Shown: positions 1 through 8,983 of the stretch, one piece after another
Numbering within the stretch: position 1 is the first letter of the stretch
How the letters are laid out: every line of letters begins with the position of its first letter
Origin: Fundicoccus sp052116145
GTDB lineage: Bacteria; Bacillota; Bacilli; Lactobacillales; Aerococcaceae
Direction of reading: 5' to 3'
Length of the DNA: 64,000 nucleotides
Assembly (NCBI RefSeq): GCF_052116145.1
Contig: NZ_JBQKLQ010000001.1
Location: 620,001-684,000, forward strand
The notes under the pieces: model-generated
What the model was told of the DNA's origin: nothing
What the model saw: only the letters and a program-made list of their open reading frames with translations
Database searches by the model: none
Program-made: the position numbers and the translations under genes

Positions 1-331
1 AACAGTTTCAGCGAAGCCAGCTATATCCAATCTCAATTCACTGGTTTTCTCGTAAGTGCGCTTCAAACATCAATCGGCAGTAGGCTTCCACCGTCCCTAC
101 TTCGCTGTGGCCTCATGATGATTTACTCTCTTACTCATCGAATTCCTTATTAAGTTATCAGCATCTTATCACCGAAATAACTCAAAGTCAACCGTAATAT
201 TAATTTTAGATTAGAATCCCTTCGTAAAATTAGTTTTTATTCATTTAGTGATTCAGAATTAGACAGTGTTTATCATAAAACTTGTACTCTCTTGTATCTT
301 TTTCAAGTGAATTTCTCTTAAGAATCTGAAA
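1..331. other. Left-edge intergenic stretch, no supported gene
   Basis: This stretch lies downstream of the efflux permease gene. A plus-strand frame is open from the window edge to about position 154, and a short minus-strand frame at about 45-115 looks weakly protein-like, but neither has a start with a ribosome binding site or a family I recognise. It may be the decayed end of a gene beyond the window. I see no convincing terminator for the minus-strand operon that ends at 332. Confidence 0.3.
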
Positions 332-1573
332 CTAACGTAATATTTCAACCACATTTTTACGTGATGCTGCCCTGGCAGGAAACACACTGAAGACTAAACC
401 AATTAAAATGGACACTCCGACACTAACCATGGCTGTTTGAACATCGACAATCGCTGAGAATGGTAAAAATCTACTGACTGAAAAAGCTAAGCCTATCCCA
501 GCAAAATAGCCGACTAAGCCACCTAGGGTGGTAATCGCAATACCTTCTAAAAGAAATTGCCATTGGATACTCTTGCGCGTAGCACCTAATGAACGACGAA
601 TCCCGATTTCTTTGGTGCGTTCGGATACAGAAATATACATCATGTTCATTACGCCGACACCTGCAATAAATAACGAGATACTCGCAACTGCTGAAATAAA
701 CAGTGTAATCATACTGAGTGTATTGCCAATTTGTTCCATCATTTCTGAACTATCATAATAAGTGTAGCTGCCATCTTCAGCGGCAGACCCATTCTGTGTT
801 AAGTAATCTGAAATCTGTTGACTAATGGTTTTCATATTAACGCCTGCTTCAAAGAAGACAGTAATTTCCCAATTATAAAAGTTTTGGGGATTATAGTACT
901 GAAAGGTCTCATAAGGTATTTCTACCTGGCTCATCACGGTGTACATGCCGCCCATGTCACCAAAGCCCATCCCATCATCTTCATTAGTAAAAGCAGCTTG
1001 ACTATCATAGACACCAACAACAGTATAGTCGCTGCCATCGAGATCAAGTGATTTGTGTAAGGCTTTTTCAGGATCGCCAAATAGTTCACTTGCCGCAAAA
1101 CTATCGATGATCGCATATTTCTGACGGTATTGAGAATCGGCGATCGTTAGATTACGTCCGACAAGCAATGTATAATTACTTTCTTCGACCAGCGCCACAT
1201 CATAGGAGTTGGTAATGTTTCGAAAAGTTGCCGACATGTAGGTCGCTTGCTGGGGAATATCTTCGGCCGTTCGTACTTCATCGACACCTGGAATCAGGTC
1301 GATCGCTGCTAAGTCGCTATTTTTGAAAGGCTGAAAACTACTAAAGTCAATGTCCATATTGGTTGGGTTATAATAAAAAGCCTGACTTGATCTTCCTAGC
1401 TCATCTTGAGCTAATTCATCCAGAGTTTGTTTTTGGAAGCCATTGCCTAAACTCATAATCGTGATTACTGCCGCTATACCGATGACAATCCCAATCATCG
1501 TCAGAAACGTCCGTCGCCCATTCATCCGCAAAGTCGCCAAGGATGACTTGAGTATTTCACTTAAGCGCATCAT
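332..1573 (-). CDS. MacB/YknZ-like ABC transporter permease (FtsX fold)
   Basis: Membrane subunit of an ABC efflux or stress-protection exporter. The 413-residue protein has an N-terminal membrane segment at about residues 22-42, a large extracytoplasmic MacB-type domain at about 45-280, and three C-terminal membrane segments after about residue 285. The conserved cytoplasmic motif SERTKEIGIRRSLGAT is typical of MacB/FtsX permeases. It is the last gene of a three-gene operon and overlaps the ATPase gene by 17 nt, which implies translational coupling. Two adjacent ATGs follow an AGGGTGA ribosome binding site; the second (1570) has the better spacing. The closest architectural match is B. subtilis YknXYZ; the substrate cannot be told from sequence. 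Confidence 0.9.
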   Translation of the reverse strand: MMRLSEILKSSLATLRMNGRRTFLTMIGIVIGIAAVITIMSLGNGFQKQTLDELAQDELGRSSQAFYYNPTNMDIDFSSFQPFKNSDLAAIDLIPGVDEVRTAEDIPQQATYMSATFRNITNSYDVALVEESNYTLLVGRNLTIADSQYRQKYAIIDSFAASELFGDPEKALHKSLDLDGSDYTVVGVYDSQAAFTNEDDGMGFGDMGGMYTVMSQVEIPYETFQYYNPQNFYNWEITVFFEAGVNMKTISQQISDYLTQNGSAAEDGSYTYYDSSEMMEQIGNTLSMITLFISAVASISLFIAGVGVMNMMYISVSERTKEIGIRRSLGATRKSIQWQFLLEGIAITTLGGLVGYFAGIGLAFSVSRFLPFSAIVDVQTAMVSVGVSILIGLVFSVFPARAASRKNVVEILR

Positions 1574-2372
1574 TCACCCTGCTTTCTTTGCCTGTTAGAT
1601 CAATCGTAGTCAGTCGGTCCCCTGGTAGGTAGCCTAACTGGTTTTGATCGTAATCTTGTGAAGCTGCTTGAACTACTCCGTCGACAATTGTAATATGACG
1701 TGAGGCAAATTGACGGCTTCTTGGATCATGGGTGACCATAATAATTGTCACCCCTTGTTCTTTGTGTAAGTTAGTTAAGATAGCCATGATGGCAGCAGAT
1801 GTTTTAGTATCTAGGGCTCCTGTCGGTTCGTCAGCAATAATAAACTGTGGTTGATTAATTAAGGCTCTAGCAATCGCCACGCGCTGTTTCTGTCCGCCGG
1901 ATAGTTCGGACGGTTTTTGTTTTAATTTATCTGCTAAACCAACTTTATCTAAGGCGTCTTTCACCCGGTCCTTTGTCTGTCTAGCGGACAAGCCATTATA
2001 TAAAAGAGGCAAACGGACATTTTCTTCAACCGTCATATTTGCGATTAAATTAAAGTCTTGAAACACAAAGCCGACGCGTTTGTTTCTAAGGGCTGAAATC
2101 TGTTGGTCCGTTCTATGTTCGAGTGCCTTGCCTTCAAACAGATAGTCTCCTTCAAAGTCATTGTCCAAGAAACCTAAGACATTAATCAGGGTAGATTTAC
2201 CCGATCCAGAAGGTCCCATGATTGAGACAAAATCATTCTTGTAGATTGTTAATTCCACATTTTTGAGTACATGTAATAACTGGTCGCCCATTTGATAATA
2301 TTTGTTAAGTTGTTTAATTTGAATCAAGGGGCTATTAGATGCTAAGAGTTTTTCTGCTTCCTGCTGATTCAT
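1557..2372 (-). CDS. ABC transporter ATP-binding protein (MacB/YknY/LolD type)
   Basis: Cytoplasmic ATPase that powers the adjacent permease. All nucleotide-binding motifs are visible: Walker A GPSGSGKST in the N-terminal third, signature LSGGQKQR, Walker B FIIADEPTG and the switch histidine in VTHD. An upstream TTG at 2384 keeps the frame open, but ATG at 2372, just after GGTGAG and the stop codon of the adaptor gene, is the more likely start (271 residues). The C-terminal tail of about 40 residues beyond the core fold is a little longer than in minimal LolD-like ATPases. It sits between the adaptor and permease genes with overlaps at both ends. Confidence 0.92.
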   Translation of the reverse strand: MNQQEAEKLLASNSPLIQIKQLNKYYQMGDQLLHVLKNVELTIYKNDFVSIMGPSGSGKSTLINVLGFLDNDFEGDYLFEGKALEHRTDQQISALRNKRVGFVFQDFNLIANMTVEENVRLPLLYNGLSARQTKDRVKDALDKVGLADKLKQKPSELSGGQKQRVAIARALINQPQFIIADEPTGALDTKTSAAIMAILTNLHKEQGVTIIMVTHDPRSRQFASRHITIVDGVVQAASQDYDQNQLGYLPGDRLTTIDLTGKESRVNDALK

Positions 2373-2377
2373 TACAC

Positions 2378-3733
2378 TCACCAACTATCTTCCAAATTTT
2401 CTGGTAAGCCGTCGAACTCAGTGTTCAATCCCATCAGATCAATATCTGTCATAATGCTTTGACCATCTTGTAAGTCGTAAGGATGCAGGACTAGTGCCTC
2501 TCCACTTGTTAACTCACGGAGAACCACCCGGTTAGTCCCTTGTTGTTCAATCGTGACTGCCCGTTTTTCAACCCTGCCATCTTGATAAACAAAGACAAAA
2601 CTTTGGCCGGCCTCTTCGGTAATCGCTTCGGTCGGGATCACAACGCCTGGTAATTGAATCCCTATTTTCACAGAGAAGCCTGGTTGAATAAATGTTTCTG
2701 GTTGAATTGTAAAATTAAATTGGCTACTGCTTGAGCTTGAACCGATCATCTGATTGACCGCCTGCCCCGAATCACTAGCTGTACTAGCGGCGGGAATTTG
2801 ATCGAAAGCGGTGATTTCACCTGCGACCTCGCGGTCCTCTGCATTCACGTAAAGATTGACTGGTCGCCCTTCTGCTAGTGTATAATACTCATATTCAGTC
2901 ACCGAGCCGACGACCGATACCTGATCACTAATGATGCGCACAAAGGGGACTTGTGAGTTGTCCTTGCCTGCTTCATTTAAGATGACCATGCCCTCAGACT
3001 TGGCGAGGATTCGGCCATATTGTTGTTCCTTGAGGCGGATCAATTTGATTTCGATATCCTCTATCTGTTGATTCAGCAGGCGGATTTGTTCCTTGAGTGC
3101 GTCTACACCAGAGGCTATCTCTTCCTCGACTTGCGAGGGACTTTCAGTACTAGCTGAGTCACCAATTTCTTCCTCGATATAATACGCTTGTTTGCCAGAA
3201 TAATCCCAATGGCTAGAAATCTTGTCGCCTTGATAATTATAATCAGCACCTGACAGCTGAGTGAGTTCTAGAAGTAAGTTTTCCCGCTGATTATATAATC
3301 GAGTTTGGTCTTTAAGTGTATCCTCAAGGTCATATTGCGTCTGTTGACTGTCAACTTCATATGCAAATAGGAGATCGTTTTTCTTCACATGTTGCCCGTC
3401 TCTAACTTGGACGCTGGTAATATTTCCCATCTCAGCATTATAGAAATACGGTTGATCTGTTTGCAGATGTGCGATTCCACTGACCGATACCGGATCTTGT
3501 TGATACAGTCTAAAGGTTGAATAAACCATCGAATCTGCTGTTTGGCCAGCTAATAATGGCTTCCCGTCCAATATTTCTGTCGAATTCACCATTTCAGGTC
3601 CGGTTTGAGCGACTTGCATCTGATTTCCCTGTGCGCTGCCACTAAAGAAAAGCGAGCGAAGTACATAGCCCAAAGCCAGCAACAACACTAATAGGCCTAC
3701 CGAAATCTCAATCATAACTTTGTGTTGCTTCAT
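2378..3733 (-). CDS. HlyD/MacA-like efflux adaptor (YknX type)
   Basis: Membrane-anchored adaptor subunit of the efflux system. The 451-residue protein has one N-terminal membrane segment (about residues 10-30) and no lipobox. A biotinyl-lipoyl-like half-motif follows at about 95-125 (GNITSVQVRDGQHVKKNDLL). A Gln/Leu-rich helical hairpin with coiled-coil character spans about 130-245, and beta-rich domains fill the C-terminus, including a PTEAI segment typical of MacA and YknX. It is the first gene of the operon, starts with ATG behind GAGGAAATT, and is preceded by a good promoter. A 20-30-residue Ser-rich linker near residue 330 is unusual. Confidence 0.88.
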   Translation of the reverse strand: MKQHKVMIEISVGLLVLLLALGYVLRSLFFSGSAQGNQMQVAQTGPEMVNSTEILDGKPLLAGQTADSMVYSTFRLYQQDPVSVSGIAHLQTDQPYFYNAEMGNITSVQVRDGQHVKKNDLLFAYEVDSQQTQYDLEDTLKDQTRLYNQRENLLLELTQLSGADYNYQGDKISSHWDYSGKQAYYIEEEIGDSASTESPSQVEEEIASGVDALKEQIRLLNQQIEDIEIKLIRLKEQQYGRILAKSEGMVILNEAGKDNSQVPFVRIISDQVSVVGSVTEYEYYTLAEGRPVNLYVNAEDREVAGEITAFDQIPAASTASDSGQAVNQMIGSSSSSSQFNFTIQPETFIQPGFSVKIGIQLPGVVIPTEAITEEAGQSFVFVYQDGRVEKRAVTIEQQGTNRVVLRELTSGEALVLHPYDLQDGQSIMTDIDLMGLNTEFDGLPENLEDSW

Positions 3734-3783
3734 AATTTCCTCATTTCCATTACAAAATATTTAAATTAACCTAATATTATTTT

Positions 3784-3812
3784 ATTATACTGTTTGGCTA
3801 TTAAACCTACAA
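3784..3812 (-). promoter_or_regulatory. Predicted promoter of the efflux operon
   Basis: On the minus strand a perfect -10 box TATAAT (plus 3784-3789) is preceded, with 17-nt spacing, by TTGTAG (plus 3807-3812), which keeps the TTG of a -35 box. It lies about 50 nt upstream of the adaptor start codon and nothing else competes for it. Confidence 0.55.
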
Positions 3813-4104
3813 GTGAATCCCTTAACTAAATACTTAAAATCCAAACTAAATTTTAAGTATTTCGATGTGGATAGAATTCTTTGGCGAGAGTGAGTGATTC
3901 GTCGTTTTATAGTCGACTGTTAATCGAATAGCGGAAATTAAATGAACGGACTTGTGGACTATTGTGTGTGTTTCAATCCCCAACTAGGCCAAAAGGCGAA
4001 CGTTAACAGTAAAATTTTATCCAATATTAACAAATATTTTAAATCTGTTCCTTATTTAATTTATAGTATGAGTAGAAAAACAGACAGGATGGAGTGTTTG
4101 ATTA
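3813..4104. other. Intergenic region between divergent genes
   Basis: AT-rich region between the minus-strand efflux operon and the plus-strand purine permease. A 69-codon plus-strand frame at 3942-4151 has no recognisable homology and no good ribosome binding site. I looked for a purine riboswitch core ahead of the permease and did not see one. A TATAGT at about 4060 could be the permease -10 box, but its -35 is poor. Confidence 0.35.
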
Positions 4105-5182
4105 GTGGATTTTATTCAAGATTTATTGGCAGCAATTGGAGTTGTTATTAATGGCATCCCTCAAGGGATTCTAGCGTTATCGTTCGGTTTTGCGGCCTTT
4201 CCGACAGGGCTCGGCTTTGCTTTTGCTGCGATTGCGAATGTTCTAACGGGATCGGTTGCACCGGTCTCATTTCAAGTCGAAACTATAACCGTTGCCGGAA
4301 CTATGGGTGATAACAAGCGTGAAAGGGTCTCCTTAATTTTTTTATGCTGCAATTATTATGACAGTCATTGGCTTATTTGGCTTGATGGAACAATTAGTCG
4401 ACTTTATCGGTGTAGAAATTACCGCGGGTATGATGGCTGGTGTAGGTCTAATCCTTGTTAAAGCTGCGATCGATATGGCAAAGAGTAATCCTTGCGTTGG
4501 TATTATTTCCTTTGTAACTGCCTTGGTAGTCTACATTTTCACACATGACTTAGTCTATACGATTGTTTCTTCAGTCGTGCTCGCCACCCTCTATTCTGCC
4601 GTCTATAAGAAACAGTTCTTTCACTTACCTGAAGATGTGACGCAGAAAAAGTTATCCTTCATAAAACCACAAGCTTTAAATTTGAAGATTGCCCGAGGCG
4701 CCTTAGCACTAGCGTGTTTGAACATCGGTTCTAATATTTCCTTTGGGATGATTACGGGCAGTATGACCGGAGCAGAAACTAATCCAGTCAATGTTGATAC
4801 GCTAACCGTGGTCAGTTCCGTTGCAGACTTTGTCACCAGTCTCTTTGGAGGCGCCCCACTTGAATCGATTATTTCTGCAACCGGAAGTGCCCCCAATCCT
4901 GTGCTATCTGGCGTTTTAATGATGACAATCATGGCATTGATTTTATTCTTTGGTATTCTGCCTAAACTCGGAAAGTTTGTGCCGATGGAATCGATTGCTG
5001 GCTTCTTATTTGTACTAGGCGCAGTGGTCACGACACCCTCAAATTTCTCAGCCGGTTCAGCCATTGACCCTATGACAACGGGCATCACCATGATTGTGAG
5101 TTACTTCTTCGATCCATTCTTCGGGATGATTGCCGGCATGATTGTCAAGTTCTTACTACCACTATTAGGAGTGACTTTATAA
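4105..5182 (+). pseudogene. NCS2-like purine/xanthine permease, frameshifted
   Basis: Predicted nucleobase transporter in two reading frames. The first frame starts at GTG 4105 behind GGATGGAG and encodes the N-terminal hydrophobic segments up to ...GDNKRERVSLIF. A run of seven T at 4337-4343 then moves the ribosome out of frame, and the rest of the protein (YAAIIMTVIGLFG... to the stop at 5182) continues in the +1 frame. Removing one T restores a single polytopic protein of about 358 residues. That is shorter than classical NCS2 permeases (around 430), so the family call is tentative. The abutting phosphoribosyltransferase supports a purine role. The lesion could be a mutation, a phase-variable homopolymer or a sequencing error. 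Confidence 0.75.
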
Positions 5183-5183
5183 A

Positions 5184-5723
5184 ATGAAAACTTATAACTT
5201 ATCGATTGTTGGCTTAACTCGCCAATTACCCATTGTTCGTTTATCCGATAATCTATCGATAGCCTCTTTCGTCCTTCTGGGCGATACCGAGCTCGCACGG
5301 CTGGGCGCACAAGCCTTAGCTGAAAAAATAACCCTTCCTTTTGATTTTTTTCTCACAGCCGAGGCCAAGGGCATTCCACTTGTTCAATGTATTGCTCAGG
5401 AGTTTAACCACCCGAAATTTTATGTGGCTCGTAAAACAGTCAAAGCTTACATGGAACAACCACTGACGACAGAAGTTTATAGCATAACGACCCAGGCGGT
5501 TCAAACGCTCGTTTTAGATGGCCGCGATGTTCTAGAACTCAAAGGCAAACGCGTTGTCTTAATCGATGATGTGATTAGCACTGGCGATTCTTTAGCTGCC
5601 CTGAAGAATTTGGCCGAAGATGCAGGCGCTGTGGTTATCGACCAAATTGCCCTGCTTGCCGAAGGTCCAGCTAGCGAACGGACCGACATCAAATTTTTAG
5701 AAAAGTTACCACTATTTAAGTAA
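5184..5723 (+). CDS. Purine phosphoribosyltransferase (Apt/Xpt-like)
   Basis: Type I phosphoribosyltransferase predicted to join a purine base to PRPP in the cytoplasm for salvage. The PRPP-binding signature is VVLIDDVISTGDS (residues about 125-140). A flexible-loop region VARKTVKAYM and an early EAKGIPL segment resemble the adenine/xanthine enzymes. The length of 179 residues fits. It begins one base after the stop codon of the purine permease, so uptake and salvage were probably co-expressed. The exact base (adenine, xanthine or hypoxanthine) cannot be decided. A strong terminator follows. Confidence 0.82.
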   Translation: MKTYNLSIVGLTRQLPIVRLSDNLSIASFVLLGDTELARLGAQALAEKITLPFDFFLTAEAKGIPLVQCIAQEFNHPKFYVARKTVKAYMEQPLTTEVYSITTQAVQTLVLDGRDVLELKGKRVVLIDDVISTGDSLAALKNLAEDAGAVVIDQIALLAEGPASERTDIKFLEKLPLFK

Positions 5724-5745
5724 GAGACCCTTCTGTCCATAATGC

Positions 5746-5796
5746 GCCCCCATTTACTGCCGCCTCATGATAGGTTGTAATTGATGGGGGCTTTTT
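5746..5796 (+). terminator. Rho-independent terminator after the phosphoribosyltransferase
   Basis: GCCCCCAT (5746-5753) pairs with ATGGGGGC (5784-5791), followed by five T. The 30-nt loop is unusually long. Confidence 0.75.
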
Positions 5797-6447
5797 ATTT
5801 CATACTAGATGACCTTGTGAATTATACTCAGCCATTCAGGTGGCGAAAAAAGAGCCACACCGGAAACGAGGGCCATCCGGTGTCACCCCAATTTAAAAAC
5901 CGGAAATTGCGTCGCTTGAGTCGTATTACTGTCTTCGAGAAGATACCTTCTGTTTCGATTCTTGTAGTCTCAGTTAAGCTCACGCTTTTCACGTATAGAA
6001 AGATCAAAAGGTGTGCTGGCGAGCAAACACGATGTAAAGTCTGTGCATTTTTATCAAATCGTCGTGAAACGAAGTGAAGGACACTTTTGTATTTTCAAGC
6101 AGTCTGTAGGTTCTTGTTCGAGTAAATTACTGGTCGCTAAATTCAAATAAATATGTTTTTTGATGCGTGGCTAAGCGAGCCACGATGTGAAACAGTCCTC
6201 AGAATACGTGGATCAAGTAGCCATAATCTGCACAGAGTTTACCTGATTCCGATAAATAATAGAGAGAAGCTGCTGGGTCATACTCTGGCAGTGAAAATTT
6301 GATCTTTACGATTGATTTGCGTTCTTTAATACAAGTCCAAATAATGGCCTATATCACCACAAGTTTTAATTAGTTTCTTTGCCGAAGCGTATCATTTATA
6401 GTATTCTTAGCTTTGACTATCATCTAAAATTATTTAAGGAGAATTTT
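5797..6447. other. Non-coding or decayed region with palindromes
   Basis: About 650 bases without a supported gene. A plus-strand frame at 5781-6077 overlaps the terminator and resembles nothing known. ACACCGGA...TCCGGTGT at about 5858-5884, read on the minus strand, is followed by a T run and would be a terminator with no gene feeding it. A perfect hairpin CGTGGCT/AGCCACG lies at 6166-6184. A minus-strand frame at about 6200-6355 encodes a protein-like stretch (FSLPEYDPAASLYYLSES) without a start codon. This suggests gene remnants. Confidence 0.4.
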
Positions 6448-7629
6448 ATGAATCCAAAAATAAAAGATTTTATCCTAACTCACGAATCAGAAATAATCAA
6501 CATGCGCCGTCAGTTACATCAAACACCAGAATTGTCCTTTGAGGAATTTGAAACGACTCAATACATTGTGCGGCTCTTGGAACAATTAGGCGTCCCCTAC
6601 CGTTTAATGGAGCCAACCGGTTTAATCGCCGAGATTAAAGGTCCCCAGTCTGGAAAAACGGTCTTATTACGGGCAGATATGGACGCTTTGTCGATTGATG
6701 AGTTAAACGATCAGCTGGCTTATCGATCAAATCACCCAGGTAAAATGCATGCTTGTGGACACGATGCCCATATCGCCATGTTGTTGATAGCCTTAAAAGC
6801 TTTATTAACTGTCCAGGAGCAAATCAAAGGTACTGTGCGTTTTATCTTTCAGCCGGCCGAAGAAATTGCGGCGGGTGCTAAGAAAATGATTGAACAAGGG
6901 GTGCTAGACGGCGTGGATAATGCATTTGGCATTCATATTTGGTCAGTTAATGAGACGGGTTTAATCGCCTGTGACCCAGGTCCCGCTTTTGCAGGCGCCG
7001 ATCATTTCAAAATCCATTTTCAAGGCCAAGGCGGCCATGCGGCCCAACCTCACATGACGCATGATGCGGTGGTGATGGCGGCCGAGTATATTAATAATAT
7101 TCAAAGCATCGTGTCCCGAGCCGTTGATCCAATGGAAGCGGCCGTGCTGACCGTTGGCCGTTTCGAGTCAGGCGATCAATTTAACATTATTGCGGAGAAT
7201 GCCCACTTAGAAGGAACTGTCCGGACTTTCAGTCAGGAAACTCGCGATCTGGTGGAAACTCAAATGAAGCATTATGCGGAACAAATTGCTGCCATGTATC
7301 ACGGAACGGTCGACTTTGACTATCGTCATATGACGGAAGCTGTCGTTAATCATGAGTTGAGTGCCAAACTTGTTCAGAGCGTGACCGAAAAGGCTTTTGG
7401 CAATCACCATGTCTACCACGATGTCCCAACAATGGGCGCAGAAGATTTCGGTTACTACCTGACTCAAATCCCCGGTGCTCTCGCTACTCTGGGTTGCCGT
7501 AACACAGTCAAGGCAACAGACTATCCGCATCATCATGCGCGTTTTAATGTCGATGAAGATGCCTTGAAGTATGGTGCTGAATTATACGCACAGTATGCCT
7601 TGAGTTATTTAGACCAAGACGAGTTTTAA
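6448..7629 (+). CDS. M20D-family amidohydrolase, copy 1
   Basis: Metal-dependent amidohydrolase predicted to remove an acyl or amide group from an N-acyl-amino acid-like substrate in the cytoplasm. With the start at 6448 (behind AAGGAG, six bases away) the protein has 393 residues, exactly the length of the next gene; longer upstream starts lack a ribosome binding site. Metal-site motifs of the family are present: LLRADMDAL, HACGHDAH, PAEE, GHAAQPH and the late MGAEDFGY. The neighbouring gene is a close paralog, so this is a tandem duplication. M20D members include hippurate and N-acetyl-diaminopimelate hydrolases; the substrate here is unknown. Confidence 0.9.
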   Translation: MNPKIKDFILTHESEIINMRRQLHQTPELSFEEFETTQYIVRLLEQLGVPYRLMEPTGLIAEIKGPQSGKTVLLRADMDALSIDELNDQLAYRSNHPGKMHACGHDAHIAMLLIALKALLTVQEQIKGTVRFIFQPAEEIAAGAKKMIEQGVLDGVDNAFGIHIWSVNETGLIACDPGPAFAGADHFKIHFQGQGGHAAQPHMTHDAVVMAAEYINNIQSIVSRAVDPMEAAVLTVGRFESGDQFNIIAENAHLEGTVRTFSQETRDLVETQMKHYAEQIAAMYHGTVDFDYRHMTEAVVNHELSAKLVQSVTEKAFGNHHVYHDVPTMGAEDFGYYLTQIPGALATLGCRNTVKATDYPHHHARFNVDEDALKYGAELYAQYALSYLDQDEF

Positions 7630-7662
7630 GCCAATTTAATCACGAAAGGATACTATGCAACT

Positions 7663-8844
7663 ATGAATCAGATGATTAAAGATTATATCGAAGCCCATCA
7701 AGCAGAGATGATTGCTATGCGCCAACACCTCCATCAACATCCCGAACTCGCTTTTGAGGAGTTCGAAACGACTAAATTCATTGCAAAAACATTAGATGAC
7801 TTAGGCCTAGACTACCGCTTAATGGAACCTACAGGCGTGATGACGGAAATTCGCGGTGACCACCCTGGTAAAACTGTTTTACTGCGAGCAGATATGGATG
7901 CCTTGCCAATCCAAGAACTCAATCATCATTTAAACTACGCATCGCAAAACGCAGGCAAGATGCACGCTTGTGGACATGACGGTCATGTTTCAATGCTCAT
8001 GATGGCTCTCAAAGCCTTATTGGCTAACCGCGAACAAATTAAAGGAAAGGTCCGTTTTATTTTTCAGCCGGCCGAAGAGATTGGTCAAGGAGCGAAAGAG
8101 ATGATCAAGCAAGGGGTCCTCGAAGGAGTCGATAATGCTTTCGGAATTCATATTTGGACAGTTGATGAGGCAGGTCTAGTCAACTGTATTCCTGGAGCTT
8201 GTTTTGCGGCGACTGATCGCTTTCAGATTCATTTTCAAGGTTCCGGCGGCCACGCTGCCCAACCCCATCTAACCAATGATGCGGTCGTGATGGTCTCACA
8301 ATATATTGCGCACATTCAAACCATTATTTCCAGAGCGACTGACCCACTTGAGGCAGCCGTTTTGACAGTTGGTAAGGTCGATGCCGGTGACCGTTTTAAT
8401 ATCATTGCTGAGAATGCTAAAATTGAAGGAACCGTTCGAACCTTTGACCCAGCCACACGTAATATCGTTGAAAGCGAAATGAAGCGCTATGCCGAAAGAA
8501 CGGCCGCTATCTACGGTGGAACAGTTAAATTTGACTATCAGCGGGTCTTAGATCCTGTGATCAATGAGCGCCGCAGCGCGCAATTAGTTCAATCCATTGC
8601 TCGAGCCGCCTTTGGCGAACAATCGGTAGGTCATTTACCTCCGACTATGGGTGGCGAGGATTTCGGAGAGTACACCAATTATGTTCCGGGAGCTTTTGCG
8701 ACGGTTGGTACACGCAATGAGTCGAAAGGCTCGGATTTCGCTCATCACCATGCACGTTTCAATATTGATGAAGACACATTAATCGTTGGCGCAGAATTGT
8801 ATGCCCAATATGCCTTGGCTTATTTAAAGCAAGAGGATTTTTAA
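7663..8844 (+). CDS. M20D-family amidohydrolase, copy 2
   Basis: Paralog of the preceding gene, also 393 residues, and colinear along its whole length. It has LLRADMDALPI, HACGHDGH, PAEE, GHAAQPH and MGGEDFGE, so the metal centre looks intact. The start at 7663 follows AAAGGA at 7645-7650. An earlier ATG at 7654 opens only a three-codon frame. Thirty-three bases separate the two genes, so they probably form one transcript. Differences cluster outside the metal motifs (for example ACFAATDRFQ against PAFAGADHFK), which would fit divergence in substrate choice. Confidence 0.9.
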   Translation: MNQMIKDYIEAHQAEMIAMRQHLHQHPELAFEEFETTKFIAKTLDDLGLDYRLMEPTGVMTEIRGDHPGKTVLLRADMDALPIQELNHHLNYASQNAGKMHACGHDGHVSMLMMALKALLANREQIKGKVRFIFQPAEEIGQGAKEMIKQGVLEGVDNAFGIHIWTVDEAGLVNCIPGACFAATDRFQIHFQGSGGHAAQPHLTNDAVVMVSQYIAHIQTIISRATDPLEAAVLTVGKVDAGDRFNIIAENAKIEGTVRTFDPATRNIVESEMKRYAERTAAIYGGTVKFDYQRVLDPVINERRSAQLVQSIARAAFGEQSVGHLPPTMGGEDFGEYTNYVPGAFATVGTRNESKGSDFAHHHARFNIDEDTLIVGAELYAQYALAYLKQEDF

Positions 8845-8852
8845 AATTATTG

Positions 8853-8900
8853 CCCAAAATATGACACTTATAAACCCTATTTTGGGAACCTTTATAAGTG
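8853..8900 (+). other. Interlocked inverted repeats (possible pseudoknot)
   Basis: Stem 1 pairs CCCAAAATA (8853-8861) with TATTTTGGG (8878-8886). Stem 2 pairs CACTTATAAA, which lies in the loop of stem 1 (8865-8874), with TTTATAAGTG (8891-8900). All 19 pairs are perfect. The arrangement is an H-type pseudoknot or two mutually exclusive hairpins. No T tract follows, so it is not a plain terminator. Confidence 0.5.
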
Positions 8901-8917
8901 ATAGTGAGTCAGAGAAA

Positions 8918-8947
8918 TTGTTGGTTTTTTAAAGAATATGATATACT
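8918..8947 (+). promoter_or_regulatory. Predicted promoter of the alpha/beta hydrolase
   Basis: TTGTTG (8918-8923) and TATACT (8942-8947), spaced by 18 nt, lie about 37 nt upstream of the start codon. Confidence 0.45.
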
Positions 8948-8983
8948 TGGCTGAAATATAACTCAAGACTTGGAAGTGACGAT

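Noticed and set aside
3942..4151. A 69-codon plus-strand frame upstream of the permease.
   Set aside because: No ribosome binding site, no recognisable domain, and it overlaps the real permease start.
4337..4344. TTTTTTTA resembles the slippery heptamer U UUU UUA of programmed -1 frameshifting.
   Set aside because: The downstream permease frame is +1 relative to the first frame; a -1 slip leads to a stop after five codons, so this site cannot rescue the protein.
5781..6077. A 98-codon plus-strand frame.
   Set aside because: It starts inside the phosphoribosyltransferase terminator and is basic and featureless.
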